NCBI RefSeq assembly: GCF_011064845.1
Contig: NZ_CP049015.1
Coordinates: forward strand, 3,534,001-3,598,000
Length of the DNA stretch: 64,000 nucleotides
Source of the DNA: Citrobacter freundii ATCC 8090 = MTCC 1658 = NBRC 12681
GTDB taxonomy: Bacteria > Pseudomonadota > Gammaproteobacteria > Enterobacterales > Enterobacteriaceae
Direction: 5' to 3'
Part shown: piece by piece, positions 15,201 to 22,171 of the stretch
How positions within the stretch are numbered: the first letter of the stretch is position 1
How the letters are laid out: each line of letters begins with the position of its first letter
The notes under the pieces: model-generated
What the model saw: the letters and a program-made list of their open reading frames with translations, nothing else
Told to the model about the DNA's origin: nothing
Databases searched by the model: none
Program-made: the position numbers and the translations under genes

Positions 15201-15628
15201 ATATTCTGCGCACAGAACGTTTTATTGGCGACCGGCTGCGGGTTAAGCGGTTCATCCGGTGTGGCGGCATCTGCCCAGACTAAACTGATAGCGGGCGTCT
15301 GTTCGCTTTCCCAGCGCAGCGGCGGTATGGCGAACAGATCGCCCTCGGTATCGAGCGGATTAGCCAACTGCAGTGCGCTGGCTGAATCGTCAACGCTGAA
15401 GTCGCGGGGCATCGCGCTGAAGGCCACAGCGTGCGCTTCACCGGGAGAGAGCACAACGCTGCCCTGATAAACCGGAACGAACGCGCTGTCCGCCGTCGGC
15501 GGGGTGCCGTTTATCGCATCCGTAGCTGTGCGCAACTCCTGCCATGCCCCACTTTTTAGTGCAGAAAGTACCGGCACTGCACCCATTAACAGAGCTAACG
15601 CCAGTAAAGAGCGATAAACTTTATTCAC
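9278..15628 (-). CDS. ratA: RatA-like giant surface adhesin with seven tandem Ig-like/adhesion repeat units
   Basis: This secreted protein of about 2,116 aa is related to the Rat proteins of the Salmonella CS54 island. The preferred start is the GTG at 15628 (NKVYRSLLALALLMG) because AAGGATGGGGGA lies just upstream and a clean signal peptide follows; another GTG at 15658 would add 10 residues. After about 250 residues come seven tandem units of about 265-285 aa. Each has an Ig-like fold (VTVKDxxGNPxxxxPFxxxR, GVTGADG, GxxTxLT) followed by a module marked TSPDxxxAxMWGHM, RPxLxxE, NExWAxF and GWPxxxxYW with conserved cysteines. These appear to be the Pfam Salmonella repeats DUF824/DUF823. The seventh unit ends the protein (GYGACIVP) with no anchor or transmembrane segment. 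It lies downstream of sinI and sinH; attachment to the cell is not evident. Confidence 0.85.
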   Translation of the reverse strand: MNKVYRSLLALALLMGAVPVLSALKSGAWQELRTATDAINGTPPTADSAFVPVYQGSVVLSPGEAHAVAFSAMPRDFSVDDSASALQLANPLDTEGDLFAIPPLRWESEQTPAISLVWADAATPDEPLNPQPVANKTFCAQNMAGGHYVVWPQLEDSSALPALYLITSTGTPNSNTVALTEQKVAIDVATAVGEPLSLSAVPMDDTLKAAKVKAGESITLTVTTRDCAGNVVGNTAFIITRSDALNRQNIVNNNAPVHVGDTELTTTATEYHGVTGADGKATVTVTQANGPGVKTTLTVMQANNTALKDSVDVIFTTLTSPDSDKAAMWGHMEESATANVDGVTYTFTRPKLTAETSGTSATFAVSNESWAQFTWDSADNHCAILPDAEQLVALRAAHSTAAAYPGWPIDTYWSSTKDQLDIYHYATSMGSGAVIRESNSTALLVSCVDKALPLAYPQITLSPDAPYKAEVGETIDVIASVVDRNTNKPLPYRYLELFVDPASNRKGEHKDEWDNLRVVVRSDDMRASSPEHYTGVTDANGQVHLSLSHDSGVGVETPIRIVMADDEGASITFPFNVIFTVITSPDVDGANMYGHMQRGIVEKGNLYKRPLLASETSHKTGQQSENSEEWATFDSLISATNQCGAGQVPDTGSLETLYSAHPDNKILTEHGWPTASDAYMADDATQMAYFNLDDGSKGVGGSAHYLTCSANEMVAQLSVYFNDDVSLRLPVAKTGDQIKMNVHSQNALNGATIANVKFSVTMGLGKNRSGMTTGFTDPSQGELLFDSVAYGAGTSSMTYEGMTDANGDAQIILAQPRGVGLITQLSVVPIDSLLNSPISRSVKFTVPTSPDTPKAHMWGHMADVITVDNLTFERPKLAAESGATRTQDEANETWARLTHADALGNTAAGGCALNRLPRIDQLTTLYNANNDGEIHTVAGWPVGLDYWSVTYASQSSWQQISLSGGEVTAGGDVSDYVSCLTSDNPAAASITIEPVDASQWYDNNVNSVHAVRVKKGETLQLKVTVKDANGNPVPQAPFVMSRGDGFTRQNVKHAAGSGDGIVSPVVIDGESVNDTATKIGGLTGVDGSKIINVTRPDTHGTKVAITAALYGNASVSASLDTIFTVVTSPDSDKAMLWGHMTDTLTAADGTSYHRPLLYAELSNTLNVMSYTEDNEVWAGFYGPDSGKSNPDSCAKGYYPTVSSLDSLYSKYPDRSIKTVQGWPIDRSYWSGTYSSSFSTETFSRYSAVDLDDGSHQTLSATDANGRQYQICSDTQTAQAVLITLTSTLTQDATAQAVKVKTGDTIPLLITTTDAAGNPVGNIPFTLKRDKGTARTTTYTTWSTPTMQLTQSGQASQSWSFNGTYYGVTGADGTLAVDLAESSGPGVKNVLTAGLYNSTTVTASLPAVFTTITSPDSNKANMWGHMPETFTASNGTEFMRPRLMDELDSATDTTAVIENNEKWYTVKNIEKGRGACAMNRMPRAADLTSLSQGHPNGALATDLGLPMITSKSWWAGDMAIKSQTSLAYQYMSLKTGVINTNSASTVSNVAQLCLTTAHESFISLDSSAWNEEKQAFVAKKGEAIPVTVTVTDAAGRPQANTVVRVMRGFSSSRSNTSVSTSAATMTLTPTSPLGTVLTNFTGNSSLYEATGEDGMLQLTLNQDNTTGLKTTITASLASDSLVKASKDTTFTVITSPDVASADYWGHMPETVPGPDNVVYQRPHLQAEAPSGVGYLLYNNEKWAAPTPGQVLSTDKSVCGIAFTPMMSDQQALYQRYPHGTLEAQYGWPVKSDQLWWPADLKSGNAYHTLNLNTGQVSKQTNSSTKEMQACLVDARNIPGLITLTSTVMDVAKAAAVVKKGEVIPLTVTVKDRAGNPMPNEPFTLSRSDAESRNGTAYTVNGADDLTLQALSPSLSTTSMTTTSVVFSGVTGADGTATFTVRQDASLGLKTALTVTATNDVLLATTSTLDVIFTVITSPDSNSAAMWGHMPDTLSVDSITLHRPLLYRESPGATDQRTDNYESWAGVYSRDTGTGYDMSNNCGGVAYFPEKSLLEKMRDEQIATANGWPVSVLRYVSRTPSTYNYCEVSLNEGGITNCPTTPTGSNSGGIGYGACIVP
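9660..14650 (-). repeat. Seven coding tandem repeats in ratA, period about 790-855 bp
   Basis: The conserved WGHM motif codes near 14635, 13840, 13046, 12210, 11356, 10513 and 9667, giving spacings of roughly 792, 794, 836, 854, 843 and 846 bp. The units are diverged at the DNA level, so they are an old expansion and not a recent slippage array. The longer spacing of the last four units suggests two subfamilies. Confidence 0.8.
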
Positions 15629-15725
15629 CTGCCAGATCCCCCATCCTTGAGCAGTCACTACCCATTTATTCTGTGTTCGCGTTTCAACACACTTTGCTTA
15701 ACCCCGAGCTAAACAAAGGGCGCGG

Positions 15726-15750
15726 AAAAACCGCTCCCTAAGGAAGCGGT
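15726..15750 (-). terminator. Intra-operon terminator/attenuator between sinI and ratA
   Basis: Read on the minus strand, a 9-bp stem with one G-U pair (ACCGCTTCC, loop TTA, GGGAGCGGT) is followed by TTTTT. It lies just after the sinI stop and 98 bp before ratA. It should end most sinH-sinI transcripts, so ratA expression depends on readthrough or on its own promoter. Confidence 0.7.
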
Positions 15751-15761
15751 CTTGCACGGTT

Positions 15762-16718
15762 TTATTTACGTTGGTAGTCGATAGACAAGCCATATCCCTG
15801 GACGCCATCGTTGCCGAGGGTAACGCCATCGGCATAATCGAAGGCAGCCTTCGCTTCGGCGTTGGTAAGCGGAATAACCAGATCGCTATTGTTGTAGGTA
15901 GCGTTGACAATCCCACCCACAGTACCCAACTGCAGACTGTTACCGGTGAATTTCCAGCGGTAGTTGTAATCACTGGTAACTTCTTCACCTGCATCGTAAG
16001 AGCGACTGGCGTTTTTATCTTTCCACAGCAGCACTTTATAGGTGGTGTTGGTTTTAAGTTTGGTGCTCGTGCCCAACAGATTGGTTGTTGTACCCGCCTC
16101 GTAGATGACGACGTGGACATTTTCATCGACCACCGGACCTTCCGGAATGTCATCATCGTCAGAACCACCGCCAGCGTTGGTCGACAGATCGTTTAGCAGC
16201 AATTCTGTGGCAACATTCGGATCGCCGGTAGTTGTGGTAGGCGTAATTTTAATACCGATGTAGCGATCGGCATCCGCAGCCTGAATTTCATAGGTGTCGC
16301 TGCCTTTTGTACCTATCTCTTGTGCATCGCCGCCATTCTGATCGCTATAGCTCATCCACTGCACAGTCGCTTTGGTCGCCGTGTTATCCGCATCCAGGTC
16401 ACCTTCCGTATCGCCGATAGCCCAGTTGACCTTCACTTTGTCGCCAGCGTGAAACTGCCGGTCACCTTCAGTTGCCACGGTTCGACTACCACGGTCAATC
16501 GTCACCGTGACATGTGCTTTATCCGTTTCCGCCGTTTTATCTGCAGCCCGTGTAATCCACGGGATAGTCCCTTGAATAGTACCGGTACTTTCTGTCGCGC
16601 TTTGCCACTGACCGGCTTTCAGATTCCCATTAGCCGCGACTGCAGGCACAGCACAATACCCTGCCACAGCCAACGCCAGTGCGACCTTCGTCAGCCGCCG
16701 TTTTAATACTAATTGCAT
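15762..16718 (-). CDS. sinI: SinI-family autotransporter-associated exported protein
   Basis: This 318-aa exported protein has its start at the ATG at 16718, preceded by AAGGAGA; the TTG one codon earlier is not needed. A signal peptide (about 1-29, ending AVPAVAA) is followed by an Ig-like region (about 60-170), an acidic flexible linker (GGGSDDDDIPEG, about 185-197) and a C-terminal domain of about 105 aa. The C-terminal domain resembles the end of the neighbouring SinH: both have LW+D, YxWxFTG, DLV+P, TNxEA, DGxQGYG and a final QK. No lipobox or membrane anchor is visible. Gene order sinH-sinI-ratA, 58 bp after sinH, suggests one surface system; a role as a SinH passenger or partner is inference. 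Confidence 0.85.
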   Translation of the reverse strand: MQLVLKRRLTKVALALAVAGYCAVPAVAANGNLKAGQWQSATESTGTIQGTIPWITRAADKTAETDKAHVTVTIDRGSRTVATEGDRQFHAGDKVKVNWAIGDTEGDLDADNTATKATVQWMSYSDQNGGDAQEIGTKGSDTYEIQAADADRYIGIKITPTTTTGDPNVATELLLNDLSTNAGGGSDDDDIPEGPVVDENVHVVIYEAGTTTNLLGTSTKLKTNTTYKVLLWKDKNASRSYDAGEEVTSDYNYRWKFTGNSLQLGTVGGIVNATYNNSDLVIPLTNAEAKAAFDYADGVTLGNDGVQGYGLSIDYQRK

Positions 16719-16776
16719 CAAGACTCTCCTTTTTCTTCAACATTCAGCGACTGGCTGGTCAGCCACTACGCTGACA

Positions 16777-18975
16777 CTATTTCTGGCTATACACCACGCG
16801 TATGCCATAGCCCTGAATACCATCCTGCTCATGAGCAGCGAATTTTTGCGCAGCCTCTCTATTTGTTGCTGGCAACACCAGATCTTCATTGCGGGTATTG
16901 GCTTGTGCTCCGGTATTTCCCGTCACGCTTTGCCCGGTAAATTCCCATTGATAGTCATAAAGCGCCATTTCATCTTCTGCCAGTTGTTCTGACATCTGGA
17001 AAACGCCGTCTTTATTGGCATCACGCCACAGTACAAATCGATAGGTATTATTAACGACAGGATGCCTATCTTGTTTGCCGCTCAAATTAACGGGAGAAGA
17101 TGTTTTCATTTGATAAATGAGCGCATTCAACGCATCAAACGCATCACCGGTAAACGTCACGTCAACATAGTTACTGTCGCCGTAGGCGTCTTCCTTCGCT
17201 TTCCAGCGAAACGTACCAGGAAGCGTACTGGAGAGCGTGACGGTTCCCGCCTTTTTGTCACGGCTGGCAATGAAGACGCAGGGCAATTCGGCGGTACAAG
17301 CGGTGGAAGAAAGCGACACCTTTTTGTCATTGCTGTCATAGAGTTCAGGCGCCATAGCCTCATCCACCAGCACTTTACCGTTACGATCGGTCGTATCCCC
17401 AAATGAATCGGTCAGCACCAGGTCCATCACAACACCATCGACGCCATCCGCCAAAGCGCTGGCCTCATGGCTATGATCGGTACGATCGGCGTCAGCGACG
17501 TTATCGACAATCAATTCGATTTTACGATCCTGCTGGACGGTAATTTCCACAGCACCCGAGTTTTGCTTATTCCCCTTTTCATCTTCCAGGGTCATGCGCA
17601 CTTTCCAGGTATTTAACTCTGTACGCTGTGCTTCTGTATCCGCGTTGACCCACGCAGGGAGGACCAGATTCCAGCGATTATTATTCCCTTCAGTGAGGGC
17701 ATCAGCTTTTACCACTGGCATCACTAATGTGCGATTGGCATTATTTTTTGCCTGCCAGGAGGCGGAGATGATTTTGTAGTGATGAGAGACAAGCGCATTG
17801 ATCGTCCACTTACATTTCTCCAGTCCCACCGCAGACTCAGGCGTGTCTTCAATTACGCATTCAGGATGGACATTGGTCGCATCGGCTTTGAGCCATAATG
17901 CAACATCAAGGGGATCCTTTTCACGGTATTCAAGAACGATAAAATTATTACGCTCGACAAAATCGGTACGACTGCCCATTAAAGAGCGCTGAATTTTTAC
18001 GTTTTCCGGATCAAGCTGAGCCGCCAGGGGCGTACCTAACTGATAAGTGACGGTTGCGTTGATGCTAAGGTCGGCATTATCTCCGGTACCGGCTTTGTAA
18101 TCTGCACCTAACGTGACCATCGGCACAGGCATGTAATTGAGACCAACGGTTACCGCATGGGGATTTTTTTGTAAATTGTCGGTACCAAATAATGCCACTT
18201 CATCGCCATAGTACTGCTCGTAGACTAATTTCCCACCGATCTGTGGATAAAATGACAGCCAGCTTTCAGCCCGAATATCCCATCCCCGGGCAGGGCGCTC
18301 TTCATAAAACTCGAAATCCTCAGACTCTTTCCAGTCAGAAAGTGGATGGTAATAGTTGCCAGAGAGCTTCAGATAATCTGTCCATGCCTCAGTGCCCAAA
18401 CCTAAGCGACGGTGCCCACGGCTAAAATCGTAGTCATAAAAAGCGTTGCCGCCGAGTAACCAATCCCCCACATTTTGACGCAAGCCAAAACCGATATTTC
18501 CAATGGTCCGGTCCTCTTTACGCTGCGCGGAGATTTGGGTAAAAATCAATGTATATTGGTTGTCGTATAAGGGAACAAAATAGTCGAGAGAGCTACCATC
18601 AAGATCGCCCCCTTCGCCAACAGATAAACTGGTCCGTACTTTTCCGTACGGTGACATTAACCCTTCTATATACGATTGCGTGGAGGAGGTAATTTGATTT
18701 TGCAAATAGCTTTGCGCCTGTGATTTCAACGCGTCAGGCGTCAGGTTTTCAAAGCCTTGTGTCGCAGAGTTAATAAAATAGTCGACACCTTTCTCTTTAA
18801 TGGATTGATCTTCGTTATTATGCTGTTCTTTTAGTACCGACTCACTGCCGAGATCGGGCAACGTAGACTCACTTATGTTATTGGTTGCTGCAGGCGCAAC
18901 AATATTGTCCCCGGCAATAACTGCGCCAGAAACGAATAGAACAAGCAAGATAACAAAGCGCGCCCTTCGGGCCAT
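16777..18975 (-). CDS. sinH: SinH, intimin/invasin-family inverse autotransporter
   Basis: This 732-aa outer-membrane protein (Salmonella SinH is about 730 aa) starts at the ATG at 18975 with AGGAA upstream; a TTG seven codons earlier is less likely. A signal peptide (about 1-22) is followed by a short periplasmic helical region and the inverse-autotransporter beta barrel (about 95-325), recognised by RTIGNIGFGLRQ, LLGGNAFYDYDF, RLGLGTEAWTDYLKLSGNYY and alternating-polarity strands. The passenger (about 340-645) looks like Ig-type domains. The last 90 residues form a SinI-like domain containing DANKDGVFQMSE, which fits an EF-hand calcium loop (D1, N3, D5, G6, E12). No LysM is present. It heads the sinH-sinI-ratA cluster and is expected to display adhesin domains at the surface. 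Confidence 0.9.
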   Translation of the reverse strand: MARRARFVILLVLFVSGAVIAGDNIVAPAATNNISESTLPDLGSESVLKEQHNNEDQSIKEKGVDYFINSATQGFENLTPDALKSQAQSYLQNQITSSTQSYIEGLMSPYGKVRTSLSVGEGGDLDGSSLDYFVPLYDNQYTLIFTQISAQRKEDRTIGNIGFGLRQNVGDWLLGGNAFYDYDFSRGHRRLGLGTEAWTDYLKLSGNYYHPLSDWKESEDFEFYEERPARGWDIRAESWLSFYPQIGGKLVYEQYYGDEVALFGTDNLQKNPHAVTVGLNYMPVPMVTLGADYKAGTGDNADLSINATVTYQLGTPLAAQLDPENVKIQRSLMGSRTDFVERNNFIVLEYREKDPLDVALWLKADATNVHPECVIEDTPESAVGLEKCKWTINALVSHHYKIISASWQAKNNANRTLVMPVVKADALTEGNNNRWNLVLPAWVNADTEAQRTELNTWKVRMTLEDEKGNKQNSGAVEITVQQDRKIELIVDNVADADRTDHSHEASALADGVDGVVMDLVLTDSFGDTTDRNGKVLVDEAMAPELYDSNDKKVSLSSTACTAELPCVFIASRDKKAGTVTLSSTLPGTFRWKAKEDAYGDSNYVDVTFTGDAFDALNALIYQMKTSSPVNLSGKQDRHPVVNNTYRFVLWRDANKDGVFQMSEQLAEDEMALYDYQWEFTGQSVTGNTGAQANTRNEDLVLPATNREAAQKFAAHEQDGIQGYGIRVVYSQK

Positions 18976-19180
18976 AACATGTTCCTGTATTAACAAAGTT
19001 GCTGTACAGCAGGAACATTATATTTATGATTCACGCTAATGAATGCCTTTATAACCTAAATATAATCCTAAAAAATCAGCCAGATTATCAAAGCAAAATA
19101 AAATATTTGTAATAATAATGATTAAAGCTGATTAGCATTCATAATAAATATTAATCAGCAAAAATTATTCATAATATAAT
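18976..19180 (-). promoter_or_regulatory. Very AT-rich region upstream of sinH
   Basis: This gap of about 205 bp between sinH and yfgJ is visibly extremely AT-rich, with runs such as ATAATAAATATTAATCAG near 19141. Such DNA upstream of an acquired surface gene is typical of H-NS-bound silenced promoters. Many TATAAT-like hexamers occur, so no single promoter can be chosen. Confidence 0.5.
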
Positions 19181-19399
19181 TTATATTATGACATTATATT
19201 CCACGCGTTTCTTCGAAATAAGGCCATGGCCGTTCTGACAGAAATAATCCACCGCTCCGCAGGCTTTTAATACTTGCAGTGGCAGATGGCATTCCGGACA
19301 ACGCGCTTCCAGTTGAATATCTTTGTGACAATGCTCGCAGTGCGCCACACCATTTTGCGGCTCCAGCTCTGCATGACAATCCGGGCAGGTAATCGACAT
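19181..19399 (-). CDS. yfgJ: Zinc-ribbon protein YfgJ
   Basis: This 72-aa cytosolic protein matches E. coli YfgJ (71 aa), sharing CPxCHxPLQVLKACGAVDYFC and NGHGLISKKRVE. It carries four cysteine pairs: CPDC (about 4-7), CEHC (21-24), CPEC (34-37) and a C...C pair around the AVDYF segment. They are consistent with two zinc ribbons. AAGGA lies upstream of the ATG at 19399. Its function is unknown; structural work on homologues describes a rubredoxin-like/DUF1407-type zinc fold. Here it is followed upstream by two accessory genes on the same strand instead of der directly. Confidence 0.9.
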   Translation of the reverse strand: MSITCPDCHAELEPQNGVAHCEHCHKDIQLEARCPECHLPLQVLKACGAVDYFCQNGHGLISKKRVEYNVII

Positions 19400-19452
19400 A
19401 TCGTGTCCTTATACAGAAAATGTATTGCTGCTTTTATTTTAACACCATGCGC

Positions 19453-20487
19453 TTAATGTGGCCCACGTAACTGCTGCTGCAATGTTAACAGGCACTCCAC
19501 TTCTTCCAGCCTGCGCAGTGTCGTTTGGCTCACCTCCTGCGGACAACGTTCAAACAAACTTTGCGCTCCCAGAATTTGCTCAGCGAGACAATGGGCGTAA
19601 ATCGTACCAGTAATGCTCCAGCGTTGTACCACCTCGCCGTCAATCACTTCCAGTACATCTTCTGTACCGCGTCGGTCATGGCTGATAATACGTCCGTCAT
19701 GCAGATAAAGCCGCAGACCTTTTTGCCCACCAGCTGGCCCTGCATATTTGTTGAGCCAGATATCCAGTGGAATGCCGCTAATCTGCCCCTGAAGATGCGC
19801 CTCGCCTTCTGCCGTGGTCAGGTCACTCTGGGGGATATCACGTCCCAGACGGTCTTTAGCACTCACTAACCGCAGCACCATCTCATTATTCCCTCCCAGA
19901 TACCGTACCGTTTCCCGCAGCATTGCTAACACGTGCGTACCGATATCCAGAATCACGCCATCCGGGTGGCGAAGTTCACGCGTGTCCGGTTCACCGGTGG
20001 CAAAGTTAAGCGCTATCGGCTCCCCTGCAGCGTTAAATCCACTTGGCTCCTGCAAAAAACCTTCGATTTTCACAATCTCGGCAAAAGTGCTGACCAACCC
20101 TCGTTTCACCGTTTCGATGCGCGCCATCCAGTGGTCGAGTGCCAGTACACGATCGGCGGCTCCTGGTTGAGCCAGCAGCATTTTCAGTTTTTCAATTTGG
20201 GAGAGCGTGGCGACAATAGGTTTTTCAACCACGATACGTGCGATGGGAGAGGCCAGGGCCTGTTCAAGCACCTCAAGGTGATGCAAGGATGCGGTCGTGA
20301 TGAACAGGGTATCAAGAGGCTGAGTAAGCAGCTCTTCGAGCGACGTACAACGCGTCACGCCTGCTGGCTGTTTTGTGGGTTGAACATCAAACCCCACACA
20401 GCGTAATGAATCACCGAAGAGGCTACGTAATGCGGGCAAGTATGCCGTTTCAACGACTGCGCCCAGCCCAACAAACCCTAACAGCAT
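19453..20487 (-). CDS. Gfo/Idh/MocA-family NAD(P)-dependent oxidoreductase
   Basis: This 344-aa cytosolic oxidoreductase is of the glucose-fructose oxidoreductase/inositol dehydrogenase family. The N-terminal Rossmann fold starts at residue 3 (GFVGLGAVVETAYLPAL). The family's catalytic-lysine motif is present as VVEKPI (about residue 92). The C-terminal domain carries GVILDIGTHVLAML (about residue 175), with the Asp and His that normally position the substrate. The ATG at 20487 has TTGAGGTGAG upstream. It lies 63 bp downstream of the POT transporter and 53 bp before yfgJ, so the pair may be co-transcribed. The substrate (a sugar, cyclitol or amino-sugar derivative) cannot be told from sequence. 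K-12 has no gene here. Confidence 0.85.
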   Translation of the reverse strand: MLLGFVGLGAVVETAYLPALRSLFGDSLRCVGFDVQPTKQPAGVTRCTSLEELLTQPLDTLFITTASLHHLEVLEQALASPIARIVVEKPIVATLSQIEKLKMLLAQPGAADRVLALDHWMARIETVKRGLVSTFAEIVKIEGFLQEPSGFNAAGEPIALNFATGEPDTRELRHPDGVILDIGTHVLAMLRETVRYLGGNNEMVLRLVSAKDRLGRDIPQSDLTTAEGEAHLQGQISGIPLDIWLNKYAGPAGGQKGLRLYLHDGRIISHDRRGTEDVLEVIDGEVVQRWSITGTIYAHCLAEQILGAQSLFERCPQEVSQTTLRRLEEVECLLTLQQQLRGPH

Positions 20488-20550
20488 GTTCTCACCTCAA
20501 AAGTTGAATTACCGGGGCATAACGTCTGCCCCGGCATCATCGAGGTGCTA

Positions 20551-22092
20551 TCAGGCGCTAGTTGCCGGTTTAGTCTGTGTATTCTCCAGCATGCGACGAA
20601 TCGGAACAATGAGAACGATCAGTACCGCGGCGCAGATAAGCAGCGCAATCGAGCAGCGCGCAAAGAGATCTGGCAGCATATCAAGCTGGTCGGCCTTCAC
20701 ATGACCACCAATCAGACCCGCGGCCAGGTTACCCAGCGCACTGGCGCAGAACCACAGACCCATCATCTGTCCACGCATTCTTTCCGGTGCCAACAGCGTC
20801 ATGGTCGCCAGACCAATTGGGCTCAGACACAGCTCGCCGAGCGTAAGCATCAGGATACTGCCTACCAGCCAGAATGGAGAAACACCCGCGCCGCCATTTG
20901 CCAGCACGTCTTGCGCCGCGAGCATCATCACGCCAAAGCCCGCCGCTGCGCAGAGAATGCCGATGACAAACTTGGTGATACTGCTTGGGCGAATATTCAT
21001 GCTCGCCAGTTTTGGCCACGCCCAGCTGAATACCGGGGCCAGCAGAATGATGAACAAAGCGTTAATCGACTGGAACCATACTGCCGGGATTTCAAAATCG
21101 CCGATCATACGGTTAGTGTAGTCGTTGGCGAACAGGTTGAACGAGGTAGGTTTCTGCTCAAAGGCAGACCAGAAGAACGCAGCGGAAACCAGCAGGATAA
21201 AGCAAACCAGCAGCCTGGCACGTTCTTTACGGTTCAGCCCCGCAAAGACGAACAGATAGATAAAGTAAAGCGCAACTGACGCGGCAATCACGTACACCAG
21301 CATGCTGGCAACCGCGACCGGGTTAATCACAATCACTCCCTGCGCAATCAGGGTAACAACAATTGCTACACCAACTGCCAGCGCCAGCAGCCACGCGCCC
21401 ACACCATTACGTTTCACAACCGGGCTGTTCCAGGTCGAGTCCAGGCCCACTTCGCTATCGTAGCGTTTCATCGCCGGAACGGCAAAGATACGGAAGATGA
21501 GCAATGCCACCAACATTCCGATACCACCGATACCAAAACCCCAGTGCCAGCCGTGAGTTTTAATCAGCCAGCCGGAGATCAATGGCGCGATGAAGGAACC
21601 CAGGTTGATACCCATGTAGAACAGCGAGAAACCGCCGTCACGGCGCGCATCGCCTTTTTTATACAGCGTACCCACCATCACCGAGATACAGGTTTTGAAC
21701 AGGCCAGAACCGAGCACAATGAACATCAGGCCAATAAAAAACAGGTTGTCACCCATGATGGCCGAGAGTGCAATCGACAGGTGACCAAGTGCTATCAGGA
21801 TGGAGCCATACCATACCGCTTTTTGTTGACCAAGCCAGTTATCCGCCAGCCAGCCACCTGGCAGCGCAGCAAGATACATGGTACCGGCAAAGATACCGAC
21901 AATCGCCGAGGCATTTTCACGCGCCAGTCCCATGCCGCCGTCATAAACGGTAGCCGCCATAAACAGGATCAGTAACGGACGAATGCCATAAAACGAAAAA
22001 CGCTCCCACATCTCAGTAAAGAACAATGAGCCGAGCGGATAAGGATGACCGAAGAAAGTTCGGCTTTCTTTTTGATTAACAGAGGATTGCAT
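20551..22092 (-). CDS. POT-family (peptide:proton symporter) MFS transporter
   Basis: This 513-aa inner-membrane transporter has about 12-14 hydrophobic segments. The proton-coupled oligopeptide transporter signature ExxERF is present as EMWERFSFYGIRPLL (about residue 28), and the second POT signature region appears as FSLFYMGINLGSFIAPLISG (about 158). It differs clearly from DtpA (YdgR), so di- or tripeptide specificity is family-level inference. The ATG at 22092 follows CGGGAGAATT. It is the first gene of a probable transporter-oxidoreductase unit inserted between der and yfgJ. Coupling to an oxidoreductase hints that the substrate may be a modified peptide or small metabolite, but nothing in the sequence fixes this. 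Confidence 0.88.
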   Translation of the reverse strand: MQSSVNQKESRTFFGHPYPLGSLFFTEMWERFSFYGIRPLLILFMAATVYDGGMGLARENASAIVGIFAGTMYLAALPGGWLADNWLGQQKAVWYGSILIALGHLSIALSAIMGDNLFFIGLMFIVLGSGLFKTCISVMVGTLYKKGDARRDGGFSLFYMGINLGSFIAPLISGWLIKTHGWHWGFGIGGIGMLVALLIFRIFAVPAMKRYDSEVGLDSTWNSPVVKRNGVGAWLLALAVGVAIVVTLIAQGVIVINPVAVASMLVYVIAASVALYFIYLFVFAGLNRKERARLLVCFILLVSAAFFWSAFEQKPTSFNLFANDYTNRMIGDFEIPAVWFQSINALFIILLAPVFSWAWPKLASMNIRPSSITKFVIGILCAAAGFGVMMLAAQDVLANGGAGVSPFWLVGSILMLTLGELCLSPIGLATMTLLAPERMRGQMMGLWFCASALGNLAAGLIGGHVKADQLDMLPDLFARCSIALLICAAVLIVLIVPIRRMLENTQTKPATSA

Positions 22093-22142
22093 AATTCTCC
22101 CGAAAGTTATGTCGTCGTGCGTGTAAACACCGCGATGTACGC

Positions 22143-22171
22143 CGACCAGTTACGTAGCTGGTCGATTTTTT
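22143..22171 (+). terminator. Orphan hairpin with plus-strand T-run upstream of the POT gene
   Basis: The arms CGACCAG (22143-22149) and CTGGTCG (22158-22164) have an 8-base loop and are followed by ATTTTTTA on the plus strand. This has the form of a plus-strand terminator, although no plus-strand gene ends here. The rest of 22172-22344 is non-coding and must hold the minus-strand promoter of the POT gene, which was not resolved. Confidence 0.4.
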
